Part shown: in pieces, positions 44,932 to 52,385 of the stretch
Layout: every line of letters begins with the position of its first letter
Position numbering within the stretch: position 1 is the stretch's first letter
From: Rhodoferax ferrireducens
GTDB taxonomy: Bacteria > Pseudomonadota > Gammaproteobacteria > Burkholderiales > Burkholderiaceae_C
Assembly (NCBI RefSeq): GCF_003347515.1
Contig: NZ_QEII01000283.1
Span: 1-52,957, forward strand
Length of the DNA: 52,957 nt
Direction of reading: 5' to 3'
The notes under the pieces: generated by a model
Told to the model about the DNA's origin: nothing
The model's database searches: none
Seen by the model: only the letters and a program-made list of their open reading frames with translations
Program-made: the position numbers and the translations under genes

Positions 44932-45915
44932 ATGCTCAAAGGTTTGGCGTTAACGCCCCCGGTCATTGGCCGGATTTCGATCGGCAAAGTCGTGGAAAAG
45001 AACGGCAAGCGGCTACCGGAAAAGGACGACGAATTCACCATCACCAGCCAGGTGCAAACCAAGGACGGCTGGGTCAACCATCCCGTGGACGAGACCCTGC
45101 GCAAAACGCCCACGACCAAGCTGCGCAACATTCCGGTCCGGCTGTTGTTCGATGACCCGGACCTCAACCTGCGCGCCAATTACAGCCTGTTTGACCGTCA
45201 AACGGGTCGGCCCCTGTGTGTCGGCAATGGCGAGACCTGTCGCCGTTCCTTGGCGGCGGGCGTGCAGACCTTGCCATGTCCTTCACCGGATTCCTGCGAA
45301 CTGGCCAGTGGAGGGCATTGCAAGCCCTATGGCCGTTTAAACGTGCGCATCGGCGACGACGACGAGCTCGGCAGCTTCGTCTTCAGGACCACGGGCTTCA
45401 ACAGCATCCGCACTTTGTCGGCAAGGCTGAAATACTTCCATGCGGTTTCCGGCGGGCTGCTGTCCACCTTGCCGCTGGAACTGCGCCTGCGCGGCAAATC
45501 GACCACGCAGTCGCACCGGGCACCGATTTACTACGTGGACTTGACGATCCAGCCAGGCATGACGATGGCCGATGCCATCGTCAGTGCCAAATCGGCCTGT
45601 GAAATTCGCAAGGCTTCGGGTTATGACCAAGCTGCGCTGGACGAAGCAGCCCGAGACGGTTTCGCCGCCGGGGCATTTGAGGAATCTGAAGAAGATGGCG
45701 CGGCGGTCGTGGAGGAGTTCTTTCCAGATGAGTTTGACAGCGGCTTCAGCAGCAATCCAGCTGGTAATGCATCACTCGCAGGGCCAAAACCTGGCCTGGC
45801 CGACAAGCTCAATCACAAAGCCGCGCTGATGAACGGCAATGGCAGCCGATCTGGCAACGGGCCAAGAGGGGCAGTCAACCAGGCTACGCCGCAACCCATG
45901 CAGGGTAGGGACTGA
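44932..45915 (+). CDS. Gp3-like / recombination directionality factor family protein
   Basis: The 327-residue protein has a pattern I recognise as the phiC31 Gp3-like domain (usually annotated 'hydrolase or metal-binding protein'): VIGRISIGKVVEKNGKRLP, VRLLFDDPDLNLRANYSLFDRQTGRPLCVGNGE, CPSPDSCELASGGHCKP with four Cys, and GSFVFRTTGFNSIRTLSARL. In phiC31 the homologue switches the integrase direction. Here, beside an exonuclease, a DNA-annealing or other recombination role is possible. The acidic, Gly/Asn-rich tail after about residue 240 is probably disordered. The start at 44932 has AAAAGGAATCATC upstream. Confidence 0.7.
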   Translation: MLKGLALTPPVIGRISIGKVVEKNGKRLPEKDDEFTITSQVQTKDGWVNHPVDETLRKTPTTKLRNIPVRLLFDDPDLNLRANYSLFDRQTGRPLCVGNGETCRRSLAAGVQTLPCPSPDSCELASGGHCKPYGRLNVRIGDDDELGSFVFRTTGFNSIRTLSARLKYFHAVSGGLLSTLPLELRLRGKSTTQSHRAPIYYVDLTIQPGMTMADAIVSAKSACEIRKASGYDQAALDEAARDGFAAGAFEESEEDGAAVVEEFFPDEFDSGFSSNPAGNASLAGPKPGLADKLNHKAALMNGNGSRSGNGPRGAVNQATPQPMQGRD

Positions 45916-45933
45916 CTAGGACAGAGAAGTCGC

Positions 45934-46107
45934 ATGGACATCATCTTGTACCAGCGCATCAGCGGTGGCTGGGAATACCAGTACACCAGCCATTGTGAAA
46001 CCTACCGTGGCTTTGCCGACGACCCCGTCCAGGCCAGAGCCCGGCTGCTGCATCAACTTGGCTGGGATCGGCGGCGGTTTGACCGTGCGCAATTCCGGCG
46101 TTTCTGA
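45934..46107 (+). CDS. Small hypothetical protein (57 aa)
   Basis: This short frame encodes 57 residues, starting MDIILYQRISGGWEYQYTSH and rich in Trp, Tyr and Arg, with the ending RRRFDRAQFRRF. It follows the Gp3-like gene by 18 bases and has ACAGAGAAG upstream. The composition looks like a real protein and it ends just before a terminator. No family is recognised. Confidence 0.6.
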   Translation: MDIILYQRISGGWEYQYTSHCETYRGFADDPVQARARLLHQLGWDRRRFDRAQFRRF

Positions 46108-46120
46108 CACGTACACCTCA

Positions 46121-46145
46121 AAGCCCCGCAGTTCGGGGCTTTTTT
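46121..46145 (+). terminator. Rho-independent terminator after the 57-aa gene
   Basis: AAGCCCCG and CGGGGCTT form a perfect eight-base stem around CAGTT, followed by a run of T. It closes the exonuclease/Gp3-like/small-protein transcript. Confidence 0.9.
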
Positions 46146-46283
46146 GTGCGCGGTCAAAAGCAAGGAGCCTGGCCATCAGGCCGTGGCGATTTTCCTGTTT
46201 CCTCGGTCACGTACACAAAGTTGGAAACAGGCCCCTCAAACAAACCAAACCCGAGTTAACCCTCAACTTGAAAGCAATCGACC

Positions 46284-46547
46284 ATGAAGAAATCTCTCAA
46301 CTGTGATCCGAAGAGTTTTGCCCCCATCTATTACGCCACCCGAGAACAAGCGCAGTCCGTTGTGAATACCTTGCCGCCCTTCGAAGCCAGTCGGTTTTCT
46401 GTCGGCATTGCCCATTACAAGATCGTCGAATTCACCAAGGGCTATGCGATTCAACTCGGAGACTATGGCAACTACCACCCCCGAACCAACGCCGGCCTTG
46501 CGCAAGAGGAGGCTGAAATCCTGGAGAACAGACTTTCAAAAAAGTGA
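46284..46547 (+). CDS. Hypothetical protein (87 aa)
   Basis: The 87-residue protein starts MKKSLNCDPKSFAPIYYATR and has HYKIVEFTKGYAIQLGDYGNY in the middle, soluble and mixed in character. No family is recognised. It is followed six bases later by another hypothetical gene, and both start with MKKS. The AT content and codon use look like its accessory neighbours. Confidence 0.6.
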   Translation: MKKSLNCDPKSFAPIYYATREQAQSVVNTLPPFEASRFSVGIAHYKIVEFTKGYAIQLGDYGNYHPRTNAGLAQEEAEILENRLSKK

Positions 46548-46553
46548 GTAAGT

Positions 46554-47081
46554 ATGAAAAAATCAAGCCAAACCGAGATCGTTATCCCCACGTGGGCGGA
46601 CCGTACGGGTCCAGGCTACTGGGGCGACATTGATGATGGCAGTCGTGACAAGCAGTCCACTTCGTTCTGGCTTTCACTGCGGCGTGTCGTACCGGGCGAC
46701 AACAGTTGCGTGAATGACGATAGCCGCGCCATCTGCGACATCGGCCTGTATGTCTGGCTTGATCTGGTCGGCACGGTCAGTATCGACGTGCGACTGCATG
46801 AGGTGGGCTCCGTCAGCCTGTATGAAGGCATGCAGCGCATCAAGTTGCTCAAACGCCTTCATGCCAGAGGGAAAGCTTATCCGTTCAACAGCTTTCAGCG
46901 CCGCACTAATGTGCAGGTCCAACTCACCAAGGCCCTGGACGCTTTGGGCATCAAGCGAGCGCTCGTTCACCACGGCATCGACAAGCGTGAAACCTATGAG
47001 CCAGTCGGCCTCGCCATCCAGCGCATCGGTGACAGCATCAAGGAGCGTCTGGATCGCATGAAACCATGCCGTGTTGCTTGA
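46554..47081 (+). CDS. Hypothetical protein (175 aa)
   Basis: The 175-residue soluble protein starts MKKSSQTEIVIPTWADRTGPG and has VWLDLVGTVSIDVRLHEVGSVSLYEGMQRIKLLKRLHARG. I do not recognise a family. It is probably cotranscribed with the 87-residue gene six bases before it. Both are downstream of a terminator, so they have their own promoter in the 46146-46283 gap. Confidence 0.6.
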   Translation: MKKSSQTEIVIPTWADRTGPGYWGDIDDGSRDKQSTSFWLSLRRVVPGDNSCVNDDSRAICDIGLYVWLDLVGTVSIDVRLHEVGSVSLYEGMQRIKLLKRLHARGKAYPFNSFQRRTNVQVQLTKALDALGIKRALVHHGIDKRETYEPVGLAIQRIGDSIKERLDRMKPCRVA

Positions 47082-47231
47082 CGGGTGCATTCCAGGCAAA
47101 AGAGATCAAGATCGGTTTGACGGACCAGCTGATTCAAAGGGCGGCGAAACTCAACCCGGCTCTGGGCGCGTTGACAGCGTTGTGATGGAAGCCAGGAAGA
47201 CCGGCCGCGAGTCTGAAGGCGTGCCAGCGGG
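47082..47231. other. Possible decayed coding sequence
   Basis: Two overlapping plus-strand frames look partly protein-like: one reads AFQAKEIKIGLTDQLIQRAA before a TGA, and the next reads VMEARKTGRESEGVPAGYNL. They could be pieces of one small gene broken by a frameshift, but I recognise no family. This is a weak call. Confidence 0.25.
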
Positions 47232-47561
47232 CTACAACCTGGCTTTGGCTTGCCGTGCCACCGGGTAGGGCCTTGCGGTGCGGGGTGCGCGCGTCAGCGT
47301 GATATCGAGTCCGCGCAACTGCGGCAGGTCAGGATTCATCAACTCATGTGCGGGTACGCCGATGGCCCTGGCGATCAGCTCGATGTTGTCAATGGAAATG
47401 TTGCGCTGTCCGCGCTCCAGCGTGCCGACGAAGGCCCGGTCCAGACCCGCCTCAGCGGCCATACGTTCCTGCGAGATGCCCGCGTGAATCCGCACCAGAC
47501 GGATGTTTCTGGCAAAAGTCAATCGAAGGGGTAGTGCTGGGGTGGCGGCGGATCGTGGCAT
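47232..47561 (-). CDS. XRE-family transcriptional regulator
   Basis: The 109-residue protein is a single helix-turn-helix domain: FARNIRLVRIHAGISQERMAAEAGLDRAFVGTLERGQRNISIDNIELIARAIGVP, a typical HTH_3/Cro-CI core, with a basic tail. It starts right after TTGGAGGC. It opposes the neighbouring hypothetical genes and probably controls its own gene or the mobile region. It has no obvious toxin partner beside it. Confidence 0.87.
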   Translation of the reverse strand: MPRSAATPALPLRLTFARNIRLVRIHAGISQERMAAEAGLDRAFVGTLERGQRNISIDNIELIARAIGVPAHELMNPDLPQLRGLDITLTRAPRTARPYPVARQAKARL

Positions 47562-47912
47562 GCCTCCAATGCTGTAATCAAGAGGTGTTTAAATCCACGG
47601 TGTTTGAAGCCCATTAAGATAGGCACATGCACGGTCGAGGGAGGGGTGCGCACAGGCACACCGGATTCCGGCAGGAGCCGGTGGATCTGGGCGTGCATTT
47701 TTTTAAACTTAAAGGGGATTCAAAAGCATCATTAGAAAAAACATAACTGCACACCGCAGCGCGCAGATCCGGCCATGGCCGCTGGCGCCGCCTGCGGACT
47801 GTTCCGCGGCCGTTCAACACCAAGCAGCCCTGCCAGCGCGTGGGCGGCCTTTCTATTCAGCTGGCGTGGCCGGCCAACTTTTCGACTTCACCCAAAGGAA
47901 AGGACAACTTCA
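47562..47912. other. Intergenic region with hairpin, no gene seen
   Basis: The 351-base gap between the XRE gene and the zinc-ribbon gene holds a hairpin-prone stretch around 47660-47690 (CACCGG and CCGGTG outer arms, CCGGC and GCCGG inner) followed 13 bases later by seven T. No plausible gene is visible. The XRE promoter and its operator should be near the left end. Confidence 0.4.
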
Positions 47913-48254
47913 ATGGTTCCCTGTCGATATTGCTGCAAGGACATTCACGAGCAAGCGTCAAGCTGCCCGCAGTGCGGCGGCGTCTTGAAATCGCCGGTAC
48001 CGGCTACGACCAGCGAAAGCGGGTCACTCTGGATGGCGATTGCATCGCTGGTGCTTGGCGTCCTTGGCATTCTGGCGCTCGCGGAGGACTCGAAACACGG
48101 TAAGGAAGAGTTGATCGGCATGGGGATCATTCTTTCCGCCGGCTTAGCGCTGGGTGTCACCAGCCTGGGCAACAAAAAAGCAGGCAAGGGCATGGCGATC
48201 GCAGGCGTTGTCCTGTTGTCGCTTTCGCTGCTGGTCCTGCTCGGCTCGTTTTAA
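47913..48254 (+). CDS. Zinc-ribbon membrane protein with two hydrophobic segments
   Basis: The 113-residue protein begins MVPCRYCCKDIHEQASSCPQCGG, a zinc ribbon (Cys-X2-Cys, 11 residues, Cys-X2-Cys), then has hydrophobic segments SLWMAIASLVLGVLGILALA and MAIAGVVLLSLSLLVLLGS. The pattern fits DUF4190-like small membrane proteins. AAAGGACAACTTCA supports the start. The next gene, 32 bases on, has the same zinc-ribbon opening, so the two form a pair. Confidence 0.75.
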   Translation: MVPCRYCCKDIHEQASSCPQCGGVLKSPVPATTSESGSLWMAIASLVLGVLGILALAEDSKHGKEELIGMGIILSAGLALGVTSLGNKKAGKGMAIAGVVLLSLSLLVLLGSF

Positions 48255-48286
48255 CCCGTTCAATTCAATTTAAAAGGAAAAAAATC

Positions 48287-48763
48287 ATGATTAACTGTCA
48301 CGGATGCGGCAAACAGATTCACGAAACAGCACCGACGTGCCCTCAATGCGGTGCCCCTCAAGCTTTGCAGGCCAAGTCTGCGCAGCGGGCTCAGACCGTA
48401 TCGGCGGCGGCATCCACCGGGCTGTCGGACGCCTGGATGCGAAGGTTTGCTTTGATAGAAAAAGCAGGTGGCCCCAAACTTCCAAAAATGAAGGAACTGT
48501 CATTCGCTGAACGCTTTCAACTGATCTTCAATATCTGGGCATTTTTGTTCGGACCGTTCTATTACGCGGCCAACGGGATGTGGAAGAAAGGACTCACGCT
48601 GCTCGGTGTGTGCGCGGTGGCGGTGATCATCCTGGCGATCATTTTGGAGGCGATCGGAATCTCTCCGGACGCGGCCGCCTTCTTTGCAGCGGGCGTTTTT
48701 TCCAGGCGCTCCGCCACCGATTACTACAAGAAGATGGTGCTCGGAGATAACGGCTGGTGGTAA
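48287..48763 (+). CDS. Zinc-ribbon DUF2628-type membrane protein
   Basis: The 158-residue protein opens MINCHGCGKQIHETAPTCPQCG, the same zinc ribbon as the gene before it, then has a Ser/Ala linker and ERFQLIFNIWAFLFGPFYYAANGMWKKGLTLLGV, the DUF2628 signature, with further hydrophobic segments. DUF2628 proteins are membrane proteins of unknown function. TTTAAAAGGAAAAAAATC is upstream. A strong terminator follows it, closing the transcript. Confidence 0.8.
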   Translation: MINCHGCGKQIHETAPTCPQCGAPQALQAKSAQRAQTVSAAASTGLSDAWMRRFALIEKAGGPKLPKMKELSFAERFQLIFNIWAFLFGPFYYAANGMWKKGLTLLGVCAVAVIILAIILEAIGISPDAAAFFAAGVFSRRSATDYYKKMVLGDNGWW

Positions 48764-48802
48764 GACAGTGGAGCTGATCAGACAGCGACAAGCGGCATGA
48801 TT

Positions 48803-48854
48803 CCGTTGTGTTGCACCGAGGCAGGGTGCAACACAACGGAGATCATTTTTTTTT
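48803..48854 (+). terminator. Rho-independent terminator after DUF2628 gene
   Basis: CCGTTGTGTTGCACC (48803-48817) pairs perfectly with GGTGCAACACAACGG (48825-48839), a 15-base stem around a seven-base loop, with a run of nine T starting seven bases after the stem. Confidence 0.85.
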
Positions 48855-49312
48855 GCCGTAAAAACGGATACGGATGCAGAAATGAACAGCGCGCCCTGTT
48901 CAGGCGAAGAGAAATTCTTTGAAGTCTGGTGTACGGCAATTTCGGCCAAGAAGTTAAGTAATATTTTGTTTGAAAGACGGGAAAGGCTGCTATGTGGGGC
49001 TTTGCTTCGCTGTGTTGACGGCCAGTTGAAAAAAACGATCCCGCAGTATGAGTGGGTGTTTCGGTTTCCCAGATCGTCTTCGCGAATATCAGCTCTTCAC
49101 TTTCGCCAGTGACTCCTTGGGCATTGTCCCGACAGAAGCTTCTCGACCTATTGCCGTTGTATGCATGTAGGAATTGGTTGCCGTAAAGCCGACATTCAAA
49201 AACCGGCAGTTACTTGCGTGGAATGATCGAAAGTGGGCGCACGATTTTCATCGTCCTGGACGGGCCAGGGGCGATGGGAGCCTCAATGCGCTACTGCAAT
49301 GACCTCACATTG

Positions 49313-49345
49313 TTGAAAAAACTCCCACATTTTGAAAAACTCCCA
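49313..49345. repeat. Direct repeat TTGAAAAA(A)CTCCCA, two copies
   Basis: Two copies at 49313-49327 and 49332-49345 differ by one A and are about 19 bases apart. The second runs directly into the first TCCCAAAATGGGA palindrome. They place extra TCCCA half-sites beside the operators, so they may help a dimeric regulator bind. Confidence 0.7.
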
Positions 49346-49397
49346 AAATGGGATGAACATATAAAACATTAATACAATACAATCTCCCAAAATGGGA
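49341..49397. promoter_or_regulatory. Two identical TCCCAAAATGGGA operators
   Basis: TCCCA-AAA-TGGGA occurs at 49341-49353 and again at 49385-49397, 44 bases apart start to start. The second ends eight bases before the start codon of the HigB-like gene and would block translation initiation or transcription there. Antitoxins of HigA type bind such palindromes to repress their own operon, and the HigA-ImmA fusion encoded downstream is the obvious candidate. Confidence 0.75.
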
Positions 49398-49405
49398 AAT
49401 ACGAT

Positions 49406-49663
49406 ATGAGATTAATTGGCAGGGAACGACTCATCGGCTTGTACGGCACGGGCGCTCAAGCTTGGCTTTCCAGTTGGATAGCTGAGGTAATCGCCGCGAA
49501 CTGGAAACAACCGCTGGACGTTCGCCATCAGTTCCCCAAAGCTATTCACAAGGGCGAGTGCAACTTCCGCTTCCCTATTGACAACGGCGCCGCCACTGTG
49601 GACCTACTTATTGCTTTTCCCCAAGGAATCGCCTTGATTACAGACTTGAAGGTTGAACAATGA
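49406..49663 (+). CDS. HigB-like toxin family protein (short, C-terminal motif missing)
   Basis: The 85-residue protein resembles HigB toxins: MRLIGRERLIGLYGTGAQAW, SSWIAEVIAANWKQPLDVRHQFPKAI, and an FRFPIDNG stretch in the place of the FNIGGN motif. HigB toxins are ribosome-dependent RNases that cut mRNA. Family members end with a RFVGTHxEYD-type motif; here the protein stops at ITDLKVEQ, so that catalytic C-terminus is absent. Its stop overlaps the ATG of the next gene by four bases, the usual HigB-HigA arrangement with toxin first. It is a diverged, perhaps repurposed toxin. Confidence 0.65.
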   Translation: MRLIGRERLIGLYGTGAQAWLSSWIAEVIAANWKQPLDVRHQFPKAIHKGECNFRFPIDNGAATVDLLIAFPQGIALITDLKVEQ

Positions 49664-50883
49664 AATTGATGGAAGCGAAGGTTATTCGGACGGCAGCGCA
49701 ATATGACGCTTACCTGGACGAAATCCAAGCTCTTATGGCCAAGGGACATGCGCTAAACAGCACGGAGAGCGACAGGCTTGAACTGCTGACTGTGCTTCTG
49801 GAGGCATACGAAAACACAAAGTATCCAGTTGAAAGCCCTGATCCAGTTGACGCAATCCTTTTTCGGATGAGTGAGAAAGGCCTGAAGCAGGCGGACCTCG
49901 TTCCGTACTTTGGCACGAGTAGCCGAGTATCCGAGGTTTTGAGCCGAAAGCGTCCGTTGACGGTGCAAATGATCCGTGCGCTCGCAATTGGACTCGGATT
50001 GTCAGCTGAAACTTTGATCGGTCTTTCTGCTCCCGAAGTTGCGCCCAAGAAGAGCGACGTTGATTGGTCCAAATTCCCTATCAATGAAATGATGCAGCGT
50101 GGATGGCTGAGAACTCAAACCAGCAGAGCGAGCACGGCAGTGGAAGACGTGGTGAAAAACTTCATCATGGATGCAGGATTGCATTTCGGCACCGCCGCGT
50201 TTCGGCGGACTCTCGCGGGGGAAGCACAATCGCCAACCACGAAGTACGCCCTGTATGCGTGGCTGGCACGAGTCATTCAGACAGCCAGAAAACGAAAGTC
50301 AGGTTTAGGTGCATTTGATCCCACCGTGCTTTCAGCCAGTTTTTTGCGGGAATTGGCTCAGCTCAGTTGGTCGGAAAGCGGGCCCACCCTTGCGGTGGAA
50401 TACCTTGAGAAGCACGGAATTGCCGTCGTTATTGAGCCTCACCTTAAAGGGACTCTTGTGGATGGGGCAGCACTTAGAGATTCTGATGGCACCCCTATTG
50501 TTGGTTTGACTTTGAGGTATGACCGACTGGATAACTTCTGGTTCACCCTTCTCCATGAGGTTGCTCATCTTTGGAAACATGTGGACGACCAAGAGGCATT
50601 CCTTGATGATCTAGACGCATCATCCGAAGACAGAAGAGAGGCTGAGGCAAACCGGCTTGCAGGAGAGGCCTTCATTCCGCGAATACTATGGCGGCGAAGT
50701 GACGCATTTATCTCCCCAAGCAAGGCGAGCATAGAGAAGCTTGCAAAGGAACTGAGAATTCATCCCGCCATAATTGCTGGCAGACTACGTAAAGAGTCCG
50801 GAAATTACGGCCTTTTCACGGATATGTTGGGACATGGCCAAGTTAAAAATTGTTTTACGACTTCCAACGACAGCGAGGCATAA
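49660..50883 (+). CDS. HigA-type antitoxin domain fused to ImmA/IrrE metallopeptidase
   Basis: The 407-residue protein has an N-terminal COG5499/HigA-like region: IQALMAKGHALNSTESDRLELLTVLLEAYE, then the helix-turn-helix LKQADLVPYFGTSSRVSEVLSRKRPLTVQMIRALAIGLG near residues 70-120. The C-terminal part is an ImmA/IrrE metallopeptidase with the zinc motif HEVAH in WFTLLHEVAHLWKH and the downstream acidic helix REAEANRLAGEAFIP. ImmA-type proteases cleave repressors on a stress or phage cue. The fusion could act as its own repressor and sensor protease. It overlaps the HigB-like gene and is followed one base later by the Beta protein gene. Confidence 0.85.
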   Translation: MKLMEAKVIRTAAQYDAYLDEIQALMAKGHALNSTESDRLELLTVLLEAYENTKYPVESPDPVDAILFRMSEKGLKQADLVPYFGTSSRVSEVLSRKRPLTVQMIRALAIGLGLSAETLIGLSAPEVAPKKSDVDWSKFPINEMMQRGWLRTQTSRASTAVEDVVKNFIMDAGLHFGTAAFRRTLAGEAQSPTTKYALYAWLARVIQTARKRKSGLGAFDPTVLSASFLRELAQLSWSESGPTLAVEYLEKHGIAVVIEPHLKGTLVDGAALRDSDGTPIVGLTLRYDRLDNFWFTLLHEVAHLWKHVDDQEAFLDDLDASSEDRREAEANRLAGEAFIPRILWRRSDAFISPSKASIEKLAKELRIHPAIIAGRLRKESGNYGLFTDMLGHGQVKNCFTTSNDSEA

Positions 50884-50884
50884 C

Positions 50885-52036
50885 ATGCTCCCCAAATACA
50901 TTCCGTTGCTCAAGGCTATGAATAGCGAGTCGATCGCCCTCGCCAACATCGATCCAGTTCATGCTAAAAAGATGCTGCCGCTCTTTGAAGTCCCGCGCAT
51001 CGGGCCGAACATATTGGAAGCGAAACGTTTTGTAGGCTGCCCTACTCCTACGACTGCCTACTTGGATGAAGTGACAAACAGAATCGCGAAAGTTTGGTCC
51101 GGTCGAACAGCGATGGTAGATGCTTACCAATGGCCTGCAGATGCAACAGTGGAAAGCGGCGAGCATGTCCTCCCATACCTGTTCACCCGCTTACAGGCTC
51201 TGGGGGTTGATGTAGTGCCAGTGATAGGGTACGACCGATGGGAAAATCCTACGTACAGTCTGGCAATGCAAGGACTTGAACTCCCCGGCACGCCGTACTA
51301 TTGCCTACGTCTCGACGCGCAAGCCCTTGAAGATGCTGCCGAGCCGGACTTCTTTCTGGAGAATATTGAGGCTATGCTTGCCCGATTTGAACTGGAGCCA
51401 GGAGCATGCTCAGTTCTGATCGATTTTGGTGATGTAACTGGACGCTCTGTTGAGAAAATGGTGGGCGACTCAGACGCAATTTTGAACCTGCTTATGCCAC
51501 TTGGCTTCAGATATTTTGCAAGCGCCGGCTGCTCACTTCCAAAGTCGATCGACCTGGCAGTAAAGAAACCGGATACCGTGGGAAAGGTCGTTCGTAAAGA
51601 GATGTTGCTATGGCAAGCCGCACGTCAGCAGTATCCAGATTCGGCTCTTGTCTACGGAGACTACGGTATTCGAGGCCCGAGTAGCAATGAGGGCATCCCT
51701 AACCCACACGGCAATGGCAAGATTCGTCACACCATTGACAAGCACTTTTTAGTTGTGCGTGGGCATTCAATGATGCTACCGGGTAAGGGCGAGCAAATGT
51801 GGGGACTTGCCCAAAAGGTTGTGGCGTCGCCCCACTATTTGGGTGCAAACTTCAGTTGGGGGGATCAACAAATACTTGATTGCAGCCAAAAGAAAATCAA
51901 AGGTCATCACGCTCAATGGATCAGCAACGACACGAGTCATCATCTGGCCTATGCCCTTGCCGAGGTTGAACAATTTGACTTGTCTGTCGCAGTGCCAGCA
52001 CCTGTCTCAGTTAAAACCAGCGGCAAGATCGCTTGA
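50885..52036 (+). CDS. Beta protein family (PF14350)
   Basis: The 383-residue protein has the opening YIPLLKAMNSESIALANIDP and KKMLPLFEVPRI, then LPYLFTRLQALGVDVVPVIGYDR, SVLIDFGDVTG and HLVVRGHSMM-like FLVVRGHSMMLPGKGEQM, which I recognise as the Beta protein family. It is found in phages and mobile islands, and its function is not established. The ATG at 50885 is one base past the stop of the HigA-ImmA fusion, so translation is coupled. It is the largest partner of the operon after the protease and a candidate effector or sensor. Confidence 0.72.
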   Translation: MLPKYIPLLKAMNSESIALANIDPVHAKKMLPLFEVPRIGPNILEAKRFVGCPTPTTAYLDEVTNRIAKVWSGRTAMVDAYQWPADATVESGEHVLPYLFTRLQALGVDVVPVIGYDRWENPTYSLAMQGLELPGTPYYCLRLDAQALEDAAEPDFFLENIEAMLARFELEPGACSVLIDFGDVTGRSVEKMVGDSDAILNLLMPLGFRYFASAGCSLPKSIDLAVKKPDTVGKVVRKEMLLWQAARQQYPDSALVYGDYGIRGPSSNEGIPNPHGNGKIRHTIDKHFLVVRGHSMMLPGKGEQMWGLAQKVVASPHYLGANFSWGDQQILDCSQKKIKGHHAQWISNDTSHHLAYALAEVEQFDLSVAVPAPVSVKTSGKIA

Positions 52037-52049
52037 CTTTGGAGTTTTT

Positions 52050-52385
52050 ATGGCTAAGCCTGTGAGTCTTTCTAATGGTCGAACATGGCGAGCTAAAAAG
52101 GACGCCCTGGCTCACTTCAAGGCAATGTTGAGCAGCTACTCTGAAGGGGATCCTATCTCGGTTGTGGCTGACCATGACGACCTATGTTCCCTTTTAGTGC
52201 GGTACGACTCGACCACGCTTGATGGAACTTCTAAAATTGGATCTGGTATTGACCATTTTTCAAAGCAACGGAACACTGGCGAAGGCTGGAGTACGGTTGG
52301 CTTTCACGTTCACCGCACTGATGGTACTTCAGATGATTTCAGCTATATTGCTGCAGTCAACTTAGACCGTCCTGTGCCGGCGTGA
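52050..52385 (+). CDS. DUF3223 family protein
   Basis: The 111-residue protein starts with KPVSLSNGRTWRAKKDALAHFKAMLSSYSEGD and contains SKIGSGIDHFSKQRN and GFHVHRTDGTSDDFSYIAAVNLD, the pattern of DUF3223 (a relative of the plant DCL domain, which handles rRNA processing). Its bacterial role is unknown. TTGGAGTTTTT supports the start 13 bases after the Beta protein stop. It is the last gene of the four-gene operon. Confidence 0.75.
   Translation: MAKPVSLSNGRTWRAKKDALAHFKAMLSSYSEGDPISVVADHDDLCSLLVRYDSTTLDGTSKIGSGIDHFSKQRNTGEGWSTVGFHVHRTDGTSDDFSYIAAVNLDRPVPA

Larger units (their letters stand above)
48764..49405. other. Intergenic region before the toxin-antitoxin-like operon
   Basis: About 640 bases. 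It starts with the terminator of the preceding gene and ends with the operator repeats of the HigB-like gene. A plus-strand frame at 48882-49112 (MNSAPCSGEEKFFEVWCTAIS) is open for 76 codons but shows no family and no good start, so I do not call it. From about 49280 the sequence is AT-rich and carries the promoter of the downstream operon. Confidence 0.4.

Noticed and set aside
48882..49112. Possible 76-codon gene before the toxin-antitoxin-like operon
   Set aside because: Weak start, no recognisable family, and located between a terminator and operator repeats.
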